From positions 1 to 64,000 of the forward strand of contig SFHC01000011.1 in assembly GCA_004555725.1 (NCBI GenBank): a stretch of 64,000 bases of DNA, written 5' to 3'. Under the pieces are notes generated by a model, which saw only the letters and a list, made by a program, of their open reading frames with translations, was not told where the DNA came from and searched no databases. The stretch is from [Eubacterium] saphenum. GTDB taxonomy: Bacteria > Bacillota > Clostridia > Peptostreptococcales > Anaerovoracaceae. This document shows, piece after piece, positions 54,822-62,886 of the stretch (positions are counted from its first letter, which is position 1; each line of letters starts with the position of its first letter). Position numbers and translations under genes: made by a program.

Positions 54822-54886
54822 GATCAGCAGTCTCCATTCGGCTAGTAATACAAGTTCAGTAATGCCGGACAATGCCGGCAGCGCGG

Positions 54887-54931
54887 AAGACCCGCAGGCA
54901 TCTGATGGTCAGAATGTCCTGCGGGTCTTTT
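54887..54931. terminator. Terminator between convergent genes
   Basis: AAGACCCGCAGG pairs exactly with CCTGCGGGTCTT, 19-base loop, then TTTGCG. Confidence 0.75.
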
Positions 54932-54960
54932 GCGCGATTCAAAAGTTTTCTGCTGTAAAA

Positions 54961-55983
54961 TTACCTGCTCCGGTCGGAACGGTGCAGCTTAACGGCCCAT
55001 CCGATCAGAAGACAGACCGCGCAGATGGCAACGCCCGCATATAGAATGTGCATGCGGATGTACGCGTCGCTGTACGTCCACGGGGCGCGGAATAAGGAGG
55101 CTGCAGATGTCAGGACAACAGCAGATGAAGTCCCGAAATGACATGCCGCACAAGAACTGAGCATCACGCAGAGCAGCAGAACGGAAAGACCCGCGCGGCT
55201 GATACGCGTAAGCGGACGGATCTGTGTAATTCCAAAGATGATCCAGGCAGTCAGGACAAAATATGTCCCGATGCCCGCCGCAAGACGAAAAGCTGAAACC
55301 GTGCCCGCGTCAGCAAGCAGCATCAGATAAAACCAGAGCGTATCCCAGCTCATCGTGATCAGGGCTTTTCTGCTGCGGATCATCTCCGGAAGCTCGGTAT
55401 TCCGGATAAACAGCGGAAAAAGAGGAATAGAAAGGCCGAACATTGTAGACGCAAGCACTGAGAATTCCACTCTTCCGCTGTAAAGCAGCGTCACAAAGAA
55501 CTCGATCAGGAGTACAGAAGCAGTGCCGACGGTAATGACTCTGGCCAGACGATGACTTTCAGAGAGAAGCGGAACCACTGTCACCGCAGCGATCAGAAGC
55601 ATGGACGCGGCAAGCACCGGAATCGAACGAAACTCTGCCCCTCCCGCCGCAGCGGCAATGCACGCTACGATAATCGGCAGCAGCAGCAATCCAGAGGTGA
55701 TCAGCCCGACTCGGTAAGCCTGTCCTTTTTCTTTTTTTGCGTGCCGCTGCAGCACATCATCCTTCTCGCTCTTCAGAATCGTTTCTACTTCACTGGTTTT
55801 CATCTTATTATAAACAGCTCTGCAGGATTCACAGTTTTCCAGATGATGGCGCACAAACATCTGTGTTTCATCTGAGCAGATCTCATCGACATACAATGGA
55901 AGCAGGTCCCTGACAATTCCGCAGTCCTGCTGCATCCTGTGCGTTTCTGTATAAGAATTATTTTCCTTCATTTCTGTCCTCAT
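54961..55983 (-). CDS. Zinc-finger anti-sigma factor with multiple membrane helices
   Basis: 340 residues. The N-terminal zf-HC2 domain (C21 ... HH46-47 ... C51-x-x-C54) is the usual sigma-binding zinc finger of ZAS anti-sigma factors. About eight hydrophobic segments from ~92 to 335 follow, many more than the single helix of classical members. It overlaps the sigma gene by 26 bp, so the two are translated together and in a set ratio. It should hold the sigma factor inactive at the membrane until a signal arrives. The large membrane part suggests it senses a membrane or envelope state (inference). Confidence 0.85.
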   Translation of the reverse strand: MRTEMKENNSYTETHRMQQDCGIVRDLLPLYVDEICSDETQMFVRHHLENCESCRAVYNKMKTSEVETILKSEKDDVLQRHAKKEKGQAYRVGLITSGLLLLPIIVACIAAAAGGAEFRSIPVLAASMLLIAAVTVVPLLSESHRLARVITVGTASVLLIEFFVTLLYSGRVEFSVLASTMFGLSIPLFPLFIRNTELPEMIRSRKALITMSWDTLWFYLMLLADAGTVSAFRLAAGIGTYFVLTAWIIFGITQIRPLTRISRAGLSVLLLCVMLSSCAACHFGTSSAVVLTSAASLFRAPWTYSDAYIRMHILYAGVAICAVCLLIGWAVKLHRSDRSR

Positions 55984-56479
55984 CCTCTCTGTCTATATGC
56001 TCCATCTGTTCCTGAAGTTTCAGTCTGGCGCGGTGATAGGTCACGCGCGCCCAGTTTTCCGTTCTGGAAAAAACCTTTCCGATTTCCCGGAAAGAGAGTT
56101 CTCCAAATACGCGCAGCTGGAACACTTCTTTATAGGGTTCTTTCATCTCATGCAGCAGAAGGTGAATCTGCAGAACCGTATCCTTCTCTTCTGTCCGGAT
56201 ATCCGAAGAAGCATCCGGATCCGCAGGTTCCTGCTCCGGCATGCTTCCCCGTCTTCTCTGCGCGCGGAACTGGTCCATGGCAAGGTTTCTGGCGATCGAT
56301 GCCAGCCAGGTATATTCACCGGAATTTCCGCGGTACTTCTGACTCCCGCGGGCATTCAGAGCTTTAAAGAACGTTTTCTGTGTAATTTCTTCTGCGGAAG
56401 AAGATTCCTTCACAATCGTCATGACGTACGAATAGATTTTCATGTAATAAGTCTTGTACAACGACTCAAAGTCCAGCAT
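55958..56479 (-). CDS. ECF-type RNA polymerase sigma factor
   Basis: 173 residues. Sigma region 2 (FESLYKTYYMKIYSYVMTIV, then AEEITQKTFFKAL and TWLASIARNLAMDQFRAQRR) and region 4 (LHEMKEPYKEVFQLRVFGEL, then SFREIGKVFSRTENWARVTY) are clear; regions 1 and 3 are absent as in ECF factors. It directs polymerase to a special promoter set. A promoter of ECF type lies directly upstream. GGAGGTG is 4 bases before the ATG. Encoded just before its anti-sigma factor. Confidence 0.93.
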   Translation of the reverse strand: MLDFESLYKTYYMKIYSYVMTIVKESSSAEEITQKTFFKALNARGSQKYRGNSGEYTWLASIARNLAMDQFRAQRRRGSMPEQEPADPDASSDIRTEEKDTVLQIHLLLHEMKEPYKEVFQLRVFGELSFREIGKVFSRTENWARVTYHRARLKLQEQMEHIDREDEDRNEGK

Positions 56480-56512
56480 GCTTCACCTCCTCTCTTTTCC
56501 CGTTGCATCAGT

Positions 56513-56540
56513 TAGACGGATGAGGCATCGTTTTGTTACA
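56513..56540 (-). promoter_or_regulatory. ECF-type promoter of the sigma/anti-sigma operon
   Basis: On the minus strand: TGTAAC, 16 bp, CGTCTA. This is the typical ECF -35 (AAC) and -10 (CGTC) pattern, about 30 bases before the ATG, implying autoregulation. Confidence 0.78.
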
Positions 56541-56641
56541 GAAAAACAGCATAATAATATGTATTATTTCAAAGACACTCTCTCAATGGCAATTTCTCAT
56601 ATTGTATCTCCCATATTGTATGATGAAAACTGTGCAGCTGG

Positions 56642-56697
56642 CAAGAGGGCGGGTCCGGGAACAATGCACTGTTCCCAGACCCGCCCTCTTGTTTTCT
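56642..56697. terminator. Long hairpin between hydA and the sigma operon
   Basis: 22-bp stem with one mismatch (CAAGAGGGCGGGTC... and its complement), 6-base loop. The T-rich tail (TTTTCTT) lies on the plus-strand side, away from the hydrogenase transcript it follows. It is therefore either an unusual terminator or the end of a small plus-strand RNA. The rest of 56480-56794 has no gene. Confidence 0.6.
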
Positions 56698-56794
56698 TCC
56701 GGCTCATGCCGGCGCCATGATACTGACCTGCAGCCTGCGTATCTCCTGCTCGGAGCAGCCTGACGCAGCAGCAGAGGAATATCCATTGAAACAA

Positions 56795-58525
56795 TTATGA
56801 TTCAGCGAGTTCCGCTTCTTCTCTCTCTTTTTCTGCTTCCTCAAAATTTCTGTGAAGAAGTTCATGGGTCTTACCCTTCAGGAGACCCTGGTACAGCATG
56901 GTGACCATCGGATTCTCATCCGATTTCTTGATCTGTGTATTGATGTCAGTCTCGTAAATACTCTTATATCTTGCCGCTCTGGTCCTCGGTCCGGACTTGG
57001 CCGGCTGGCCGCCTCCCATGATGCAGCCTCTCGGGCAGGCCATGACTTCTACAAAGTCGTAGCGTTTCTCTCCGCTTCGGATTTCTTCCATGACCTTGTC
57101 GGCATTTCCGAGTCCGCTGACAACAGCAAAGTGAAGGTCTCTTCCGTTATAGCGGTAAGTGAATTCTTTAATGCCCTCCATTCCGCGAACGCCGCTTTCC
57201 TTGATATCCGCCATCGCTGTCCGGTCATGGCCGTGGTTCAGACGGCGCATAACGGCCTCAGTAACGCCTCCGGTAACGCCGAAAATCATTCCGCTTCCGG
57301 ATCCAATTCCAAACGGAACATCCGCGGACTCGATGTCTACCTTATCAAAGACGATTCCGGAACGCTCAATCATGGATGCCAGTTCTTCCGTCGTCAACAC
57401 GTAATCAACGTTCTGGACGCCCTTGTTCTTGGATTCCGGACGGATGATTTCTTCTTTCTTTGCCGTGCACGGCATGATGGCCACACTGACAATGCGCTTT
57501 CCTTCATTATGTTCCGGATTCTTGTAATACTCGCGGATCACCGCGCCGAACATGCCCATCGGCGAGCGGCAGGTGGAAAGATGATCTTTCAGCTCCGGAT
57601 ACTTGATCTCACAGTGTTTCACCCATGCCGGGCAGCAGGATGTGAACAGCGGAAGGTCATGTCCGCTGGACAGACGTTCCAGAAATTCCTTGGATTCTTC
57701 CAGAACTGTCAGGTCGGCACCGTACGTGGTATCGTAAACCTCATCAAACCCGAGACGGTGCATGATGTTCACGATTCTGCCCATGACATTCTCACCCTTT
57801 GGCATACCGAACAAGTCGCCCAGAGCCAGACGGACGGCAGGCGCAATCTGTGCAATCACGATCGTGTTCTTATCTGCCAGCGCTTCCATCACTGGAATAA
57901 CGTCATTCTTCACGGTAATGGCTCCGGTCGGACAGACGATCCGGCACTGTCCGCACCCGACACACTCCGTCTCTGAAATCGGCTTATTAAACGCCGGGGT
58001 TACAAGAGCATCAGTTCCCCGGTAAGCAAAGTCAATCGCATTAATGCCCTGTATGTCGGAGCACATGCGGACACAGTCTCCGCAGAGAATACACTTATTC
58101 GGATTCCGGATAATCGCCGGAGAACTGCTGTCAATCGGCTGCGGCTCTCTGGTATTCTTAAACCGGACATTGTCTACGCACAAGCGCTGCGCCAGCTCCA
58201 GCAGATGGCAGCCGCCGCTTACAACACAGGTCGTGCAGTCTCTCTCATGAGCGGCAAGCAGCAGTTCCAGAATCAGCTTGCGATAATGCATCAGCCGCGG
58301 TGTATTGGTATAAATAACCATGCCGTCTCTCGGCTTTTCCGAGCATGATGCGAATGTCTTTCCTCTTTCGTCCTCAACCGTGCAGAGACGGCAGGAACCA
58401 TACGTAGACAGCTCCGATACATAGCAGAGCGTCGGGATATCTATTCCGGCATTTCGTATTACAGTCAGCACATTCTTTTCATCCGTGAATTCAACGTGCC
58501 TTCCGTCGATTGTCATATGTCCCAT
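56795..58525 (-). CDS. hydA: [FeFe] hydrogenase catalytic subunit
   Basis: 576 residues. N-terminal [2Fe-2S] domain (C34, C45, C48, C61), a His-Cys3 [4Fe-4S] site (H93, C97, C100, C106), two ferredoxin clusters (145-155, 188-198), then the H-cluster domain. The latter has TSCCPAW (295-301, usually TSCCPGW), MPCTAKKEEI (351-360) and VMACPRGCIMGGGQP (494-508), and the C-terminal small-subunit-like part. It makes or uses H2. With hydB and hydC it forms the electron-bifurcating complex linking NADH and reduced ferredoxin to H2. Third gene of the operon, 27 bp after hydB. AAGGAGGT precedes the ATG. Confidence 0.96.
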   Translation of the reverse strand: MGHMTIDGRHVEFTDEKNVLTVIRNAGIDIPTLCYVSELSTYGSCRLCTVEDERGKTFASCSEKPRDGMVIYTNTPRLMHYRKLILELLLAAHERDCTTCVVSGGCHLLELAQRLCVDNVRFKNTREPQPIDSSSPAIIRNPNKCILCGDCVRMCSDIQGINAIDFAYRGTDALVTPAFNKPISETECVGCGQCRIVCPTGAITVKNDVIPVMEALADKNTIVIAQIAPAVRLALGDLFGMPKGENVMGRIVNIMHRLGFDEVYDTTYGADLTVLEESKEFLERLSSGHDLPLFTSCCPAWVKHCEIKYPELKDHLSTCRSPMGMFGAVIREYYKNPEHNEGKRIVSVAIMPCTAKKEEIIRPESKNKGVQNVDYVLTTEELASMIERSGIVFDKVDIESADVPFGIGSGSGMIFGVTGGVTEAVMRRLNHGHDRTAMADIKESGVRGMEGIKEFTYRYNGRDLHFAVVSGLGNADKVMEEIRSGEKRYDFVEVMACPRGCIMGGGQPAKSGPRTRAARYKSIYETDINTQIKKSDENPMVTMLYQGLLKGKTHELLHRNFEEAEKEREEAELAES

Positions 58526-58552
58526 ATTCTAACCTCCTTCTGGTACGATGAA

Positions 58553-60430
58553 TTAATCCTGATAAATTGCGCCGAACGGACAGCCTTCCAGGCATGCCCC
58601 GCACTTCAGGCACTTAGACGCATCGATGACAAACGGCTTCTTAATTTCCCCGGAAATTGCATTTCCCGGACAGTTGCGCGCGCACTTGGAACATCCGCGG
58701 CATTTTTCCGGATCAATCTTGTACGTGAGAAGATCCTGGCAGATGTGTGTGCGGCAGCGTTTTTCTTCAATATGTTCTCTGAACTCCTCCGGGAATCCGT
58801 TCAGAGCGCTGATCACCGGCTTCGGCGCGCCCTTTCCGAGTCCGCAGAGGGCAGTGCTTTCAATCATATCCGCAAGTTCTCGGAGTTCATCGAGATCCGA
58901 CATCTTGCCTTCTCCGTGGACTATCCGCTCCATAATTTCCAGCATACGCTTGGTTCCTTCACGGCACGGCACACACTTTCCGCAGCTCTCACGCTGAGTA
59001 AAGTTCATGAAAAATCTCGCAACCTCTACCATACAGGTGGATTCATCCATGACAACGAGTCCGCCGGATCCGATCATGGCGCCGATTTTTTTCAGCGAAT
59101 CAAAATCCATAGAGCAGTCCAGCTGATCTTCGGTCAGACATCCGCCGGAAGGGCCTCCGATCTGCACCGCTTTGAACTTTTTATCGTCCTTAATTCCGCC
59201 GCCGACATCAAAGATGATCTCCCGGAGTGTAATTCCCATTGGAACTTCAATCAGTCCTGTATTTCTGACGTTTCCGGTCAGCGCAAACGCCTTGGTTCCC
59301 GGGCTCTCCGGAAGTCCGATGCTCCGGTACCAGTCTGCTCCGTTTTTGATGATCATCGGAACATTCGCGTATGTCTCTACGTTATTCAGTACCGTAGGTT
59401 TTGCGAACAGTCCCTGCTCAACCGTGCGCGGCGGCTTGACACGAGGCATTCCTCGTTTTCCTTCGATGGAAGCCGTCAGCGCGGAACCTTCTCCGCAGAC
59501 AAACGCGCCCGCTCCGCGATTGATATGCAGATGGAAGGAAAAATCAGTTCCCAGAATGTTATCTCCGAGAAGACCGAGTCTTTCTGCCTGGTCAATCGCC
59601 ATCTGCAGACGCTTTACCGCCAGAGGATATTCTGCGCGGACATAAATATATCCTTCTCTTGCCTGCACCGCGTATGCGGCAATCATCATTCCTTCAATCA
59701 TACGGTGCGGGTCGCCTTCCATAACACTTCGGTCCATGAATGCTCCCGGATCGCCTTCATCACCATTGCAGACTACATACCTTGTCTTTTCCTTTTGTCC
59801 TGCAACCTGCTTCCACTTACGTCCAGTCGGGAATCCTGCGCCTCCGCGTCCTCTCAGGTTCGAATCAGAGATAATGCGTATTACCTCTTCCGGCGGAATT
59901 TCAAACAGCGCCTTCTCGAACGATTCATAATCTCCGACGGCAAGAGCCTCCTCGATATGCTCGGCGTCGATATGGCCGCAGTTTTTCAGGACCAGACGAG
60001 TCTGACGAGCGTAGAACGGAATTTCCTCCTCTGTTTCATAGACCTTTCCATCCTGATGATACATCAGACGCTCCACTGGCTTTCCGTCGATGACAGAAGT
60101 TTTGAAAATCTCCTCGCAGTCCTCATAGCTCGTCTTCAGATACAGATAATTAAACGGTTCAATCCTGACCAGAGGGCCCATCTCGCAGAATCCGTGGCAT
60201 CCGCTCTTTTTTACACCTGTATGCGCAATTTCTTCACCGAATTCCACCTGGATATTTTTATCTTTGCCGTATTTCTCTGCAAGTTCCAGCATTTTCTCAT
60301 AGATTTTCTGCGACCCGCCGGCAAGACATCCGGTGCCCCCGCAAACCAGAATTCTCCTTGTTTCCGCGTTTCGCTTTTCGATACACTGTTCCCGCAGCAG
60401 ATCCAGCTGCGTTCTGTTTTCCAGTCTCAT
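58553..60430 (-). CDS. hydB: Bifurcating hydrogenase NuoF-like subunit
   Basis: 625 residues from ATG 60430, in a TAATG overlap with hydC's stop. The longer frame reads into hydC. N-terminal thioredoxin-like [2Fe-2S] domain (CGGTGCLAGG ... CHGFCEMGP), then the FMN/NADH domain (LRGRGGAGFPTGRKW, CNGDEGDPGAFMDR), the [4Fe-4S] site ESCGKCVPCREGT, and two C-terminal ferredoxin clusters (CRGCSKCARNC, CLKCGACLEGC). It binds NAD(H) and FMN, the probable bifurcation site, and passes electrons to hydA. Confidence 0.95.
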   Translation of the reverse strand: MRLENRTQLDLLREQCIEKRNAETRRILVCGGTGCLAGGSQKIYEKMLELAEKYGKDKNIQVEFGEEIAHTGVKKSGCHGFCEMGPLVRIEPFNYLYLKTSYEDCEEIFKTSVIDGKPVERLMYHQDGKVYETEEEIPFYARQTRLVLKNCGHIDAEHIEEALAVGDYESFEKALFEIPPEEVIRIISDSNLRGRGGAGFPTGRKWKQVAGQKEKTRYVVCNGDEGDPGAFMDRSVMEGDPHRMIEGMMIAAYAVQAREGYIYVRAEYPLAVKRLQMAIDQAERLGLLGDNILGTDFSFHLHINRGAGAFVCGEGSALTASIEGKRGMPRVKPPRTVEQGLFAKPTVLNNVETYANVPMIIKNGADWYRSIGLPESPGTKAFALTGNVRNTGLIEVPMGITLREIIFDVGGGIKDDKKFKAVQIGGPSGGCLTEDQLDCSMDFDSLKKIGAMIGSGGLVVMDESTCMVEVARFFMNFTQRESCGKCVPCREGTKRMLEIMERIVHGEGKMSDLDELRELADMIESTALCGLGKGAPKPVISALNGFPEEFREHIEEKRCRTHICQDLLTYKIDPEKCRGCSKCARNCPGNAISGEIKKPFVIDASKCLKCGACLEGCPFGAIYQD

Positions 60431-60909
60431 TATGCATTCTCCTTCCGCAGCTGATCGATGATCTCCATCATCTTTTCCGGCGTCATCTTTGGATACACCT
60501 TTCCGTTCACCGTAACGGTCGGAGCCAGTCCGCACGCGCCCAGACAGGAAACCGTCTCTACCGTAAACAGCTGATCGTCCGTGGTGTGCTTCCTCTTAGA
60601 CAAGCCCAGATTCTCATTCAGAGCCTCCAGAATCGGCGTTGATTTCCGGACATGGCAAGCCGTGCCGTCACAGACACGGATCACATATTTCCCCTTTGCC
60701 TCAAACGAGAAGTTCTCATAGAAGCTGGCAACACTATACGCCTTTGCTTCTGAAATGTTCAGTTTCCCCGCGACGTAATCCAGCAGTTCAGGCGGAACAT
60801 ACGTATACGTTTCCTGAATATCCTGAATGATCGGGATCAGAAAACGCTCCTCTGTACCGTGGAGCCGGATGATCGCGTCCGTTTTATCATAATAGGATTG
60901 ATCTAACAT
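60430..60909 (-). CDS. hydC: Bifurcating hydrogenase NuoE-like subunit
   Basis: 159 residues from ATG 60909, the usual start MLDQSYYDK of this family. The frame is open further but the extra residues are not family-like. Thioredoxin-like [2Fe-2S] protein with CDGTACHVRKS and CLGACGLAPT, the four cluster ligands. It carries electrons between hydB and the rest of the complex. There is no good RBS next to this ATG. A strong AAGGAGGT lies 30 bases upstream and serves a 15-codon frame that overlaps the start, so coupled translation is likely. Confidence 0.93.
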   Translation of the reverse strand: MLDQSYYDKTDAIIRLHGTEERFLIPIIQDIQETYTYVPPELLDYVAGKLNISEAKAYSVASFYENFSFEAKGKYVIRVCDGTACHVRKSTPILEALNENLGLSKRKHTTDDQLFTVETVSCLGACGLAPTVTVNGKVYPKMTPEKMMEIIDQLRKENA

Positions 60910-60934
60910 ATTCCGAACCAGGATGCCCCCGCAT
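60887..60934 (-). other. Possible leader peptide overlapping the hydC start
   Basis: ATG 60934, 4 bases after AAGGAGGT, then MRGHPGSEYVRSILL and TGA at 60887-60889. Its stop lies 20 bases past the hydC start, in another frame. It could couple or modulate hydC translation. Confidence 0.4.
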
Positions 60935-60952
60935 CCATACCTCCTTCTTTTT

Positions 60953-61024
60953 ATTAACCCAAGATGTAAATTCATTAACCCGTAGCACTAACTCTATTTT
61001 AATCATGTTTGCAGATATAATCAA
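60953..61024 (-). promoter_or_regulatory. Promoter and direct-repeat operator of hydCBA
   Basis: Minus strand: TTGATT (61019-61024), 17 bp, TAAAAT (60996-61001). Just downstream, GGGTTAAT occurs twice (plus-strand ATTAACCC at 60953-60960 and 60974-60981), exactly 21 bp apart, two helical turns. That spacing fits a repressor dimer or two monomers on one DNA face. The remaining part of 60910-61346 shows no gene. Confidence 0.6.
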
Positions 61025-61252
61025 GTGAATATACAGACAATTTCTGATATATTTCTCTTCGTTGGACAAAACGAAACGTTCAAGGAAACACGTCTCACCT
61101 GAATACTCCGTAAACCCCTTGCAATCTCCGCCTTTGTCCTGTTTATTGTATACAAGATGCAAATGTAAAAAAACAAATACCTATAACAAGCCAGGAAAAT
61201 AATCCACCAAGAGAGCATTTCTGAACTCAATCACTTATTCTTATGATCATAG

Positions 61253-61288
61253 AAAAAAGCACCATCTCAACCTTCTTGAGACAGTGCT
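61253..61288 (-). terminator. Leftward terminator
   Basis: AGCAC..TCTCAA pairs with TTGAGA..GTGCT. On the minus strand the stem runs into TTTTTTC. It ends the C39/TMEM175 transcript. Confidence 0.8.
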
Positions 61289-61346
61289 ATTTGTTAAACA
61301 ATTCACATTATATTCAGTTTCCCGCGAAGCCAGTCCATTCAGCAGC

Positions 61347-62096
61347 TTACTCTGCTTTCGGGTCGTCCGGCGACTTTCCGATCACTTGTGGATCTTCGCA
61401 CCTTCTAACGCGATGCCGATGTCTGTGCCTGGATAACATGCGTACATTCGGGAAAAAGAAGGAGACCACCGGAAGCGAAAGGAACAGATACATCGCCGCC
61501 TTCGGATAAAAGAATGCCAGAATGATCAGCGCGCCGTTCAGTCCGATTACCCAGAGGACACGGATCAGCATAAACATCCGGTACACCCTGGAATACACCC
61601 TCGCCTGCCGCCTGTGCGCAGCAAAGAACAGCCCGACTTCCAGCAGAGTAGTGACGAGGTAAACCATCCCGAAGTTCATGACCGCGCGCCTGGTGATGTC
61701 GTTCATGATCCACTTGGTCATAATCGGAATCAGAGCCAGCGCCGCCAGAAACAGGAAATCCGTAACTACAACCCAGTGATCCGCCTGTTCAAACGTCATA
61801 AAACTTCGCTGCAGTTCATACCAGAAATCTGCCACCACAAAGAAACTGACCAGAAAGATGACCAGACTCTCCCGAAACGCATGCATGCTGACCGCTGCGG
61901 ACGGATACGGGATCTCCAGAACCATAATGGTAATGAAAATCGCGATCACGCCATCGTTGAAGGTCTCCAGATGTCCCTTCATACTGGAGCCGATTTCCCT
62001 CTTCCGAGCCGCTATCCGTTTCTCGATTTCCCGGACTTCAGCGTCGTCCATGTCGTTACGCTGTTGGATAAGATCTTTTTTTAACTTTTTATTCAT
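61347..62096 (-). CDS. TMEM175/DUF1211 family potassium-channel-like protein
   Basis: 249 residues. A charged N-terminus (1-38, coiled-coil-like) is followed by about six membrane helices. The family hallmark is LETFNDGVIAIFITIMVLEI at ~43-62; the usual F-S-D is F-N-D here. Bacterial TMEM175 proteins form K+-permeable tetramers with the filter in helix 1. The tail SRHRHRHRVRR is strongly basic and His-rich. Start overlaps the end of the C39 gene by 8 bp, so the two are translationally coupled. Confidence 0.87.
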   Translation of the reverse strand: MNKKLKKDLIQQRNDMDDAEVREIEKRIAARKREIGSSMKGHLETFNDGVIAIFITIMVLEIPYPSAAVSMHAFRESLVIFLVSFFVVADFWYELQRSFMTFEQADHWVVVTDFLFLAALALIPIMTKWIMNDITRRAVMNFGMVYLVTTLLEVGLFFAAHRRQARVYSRVYRMFMLIRVLWVIGLNGALIILAFFYPKAAMYLFLSLPVVSFFFPNVRMLSRHRHRHRVRRCEDPQVIGKSPDDPKAE

Positions 62097-62706
62097 TTGG
62101 ACACACTTTCTGCTCTGCGCGCTTCATCGCAAACTGCTGAAACGGGTTCGCTGCCAGCCAGGTCTGCAGCATATTCTCCGAATACGGGATGTTATTCCCC
62201 AGATCGCATCCGTAAGCGCAGTCCTTTGCGTAATACATGCCGTCCTCATACTTCCAGAACACAATGACGTGGCCAAGTTCAGGCCTGCGGTCACGGATTC
62301 TGCCGTAAACATCATAAAACGGGGTGTTCCTGGACGATGCCCAGATCACCTTCTCCTGTTCCAGAACCTCGCGAAATGCTGCGACAGTGCGCTGAAGAGG
62401 CTCCGACTCAATCTGAAACAGGCGCCGGTTCACCGGATTCAGCTTCAGTGTCACATCTCCCCCGCAGACACTGGTGCCCGCCGCATCCGCCGTCCGGCTC
62501 TGATCCAGTCCGGCCGCTTCCCTCATGCGGTACACATCCAGCGGCGACAAAGGCCGACCGGTCAAGAGGTCCACGCACATGGCCAGACTGACCATTCCGC
62601 ACCCGTCGTATCGGACTGTAGAATTCCAGTATGGAAGATCCGTCCACGGATCCGTATCCAGCACCTGGGAATAATGCACCTGTTCTGCAAATGGATTTGA
62701 CCTCAT
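62089..62706 (-). CDS. C39-like cysteine peptidase
   Basis: 205 residues. VRYDGCGMVSLAMCVDLLTG (about 32-51) has the Cys and its preceding acidic/aromatic residues. LGHVIVFWKYEDG gives the catalytic His; YAKDCAYG gives the acidic residue. This is the papain-like C39_2 pattern. No signal peptide and no ABC transporter attached, so it is not a bacteriocin-processing C39 exporter. Possibly a peptidase or amidase acting inside the cell or at the wall. Coupled to the TMEM175 gene. Confidence 0.8.
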   Translation of the reverse strand: MRSNPFAEQVHYSQVLDTDPWTDLPYWNSTVRYDGCGMVSLAMCVDLLTGRPLSPLDVYRMREAAGLDQSRTADAAGTSVCGGDVTLKLNPVNRRLFQIESEPLQRTVAAFREVLEQEKVIWASSRNTPFYDVYGRIRDRRPELGHVIVFWKYEDGMYYAKDCAYGCDLGNNIPYSENMLQTWLAANPFQQFAMKRAEQKVCPNE

Positions 62707-62819
62707 GCTTCAACCTCACCGGCCCTCCGGGCCCTTTCTTCCTTTCGTTCATTCTCTCATATTCTATCATAAATGATCTGATTATCCGAGGAGAAAGATT
62801 GATCATCCGTACGCAAACA

Positions 62820-62859
62820 GGCCGTTGCTGGAACGACGTTCATCGTTTCAGCAACGGCC
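62820..62859 (-). terminator. Hairpin after the MBL-rubredoxin gene
   Basis: GGCCGTTGCTG pairs with CAGCAACGGCC, with AACG/CGTT inside. The T run is short (CCTGTTTG on the minus strand). Confidence 0.6.
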
Positions 62860-62886
62860 CATGTTCTCACTTCAGACACGTATCAT

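Noticed and set aside
58496..60454. 652-codon plus-strand open frame antisense to hydB
   Set aside because: It mirrors the real gene on the other strand. No motifs and no RBS, and the hydB frame has full Fe-S and FMN signatures.
60953..60981. Rex repressor site at the hydrogenase promoter
   Set aside because: The elements are direct repeats of ATTAACCC, not the inverted TTGTTAA...TTAACAA of a Rex box, so I describe them only as repeats.
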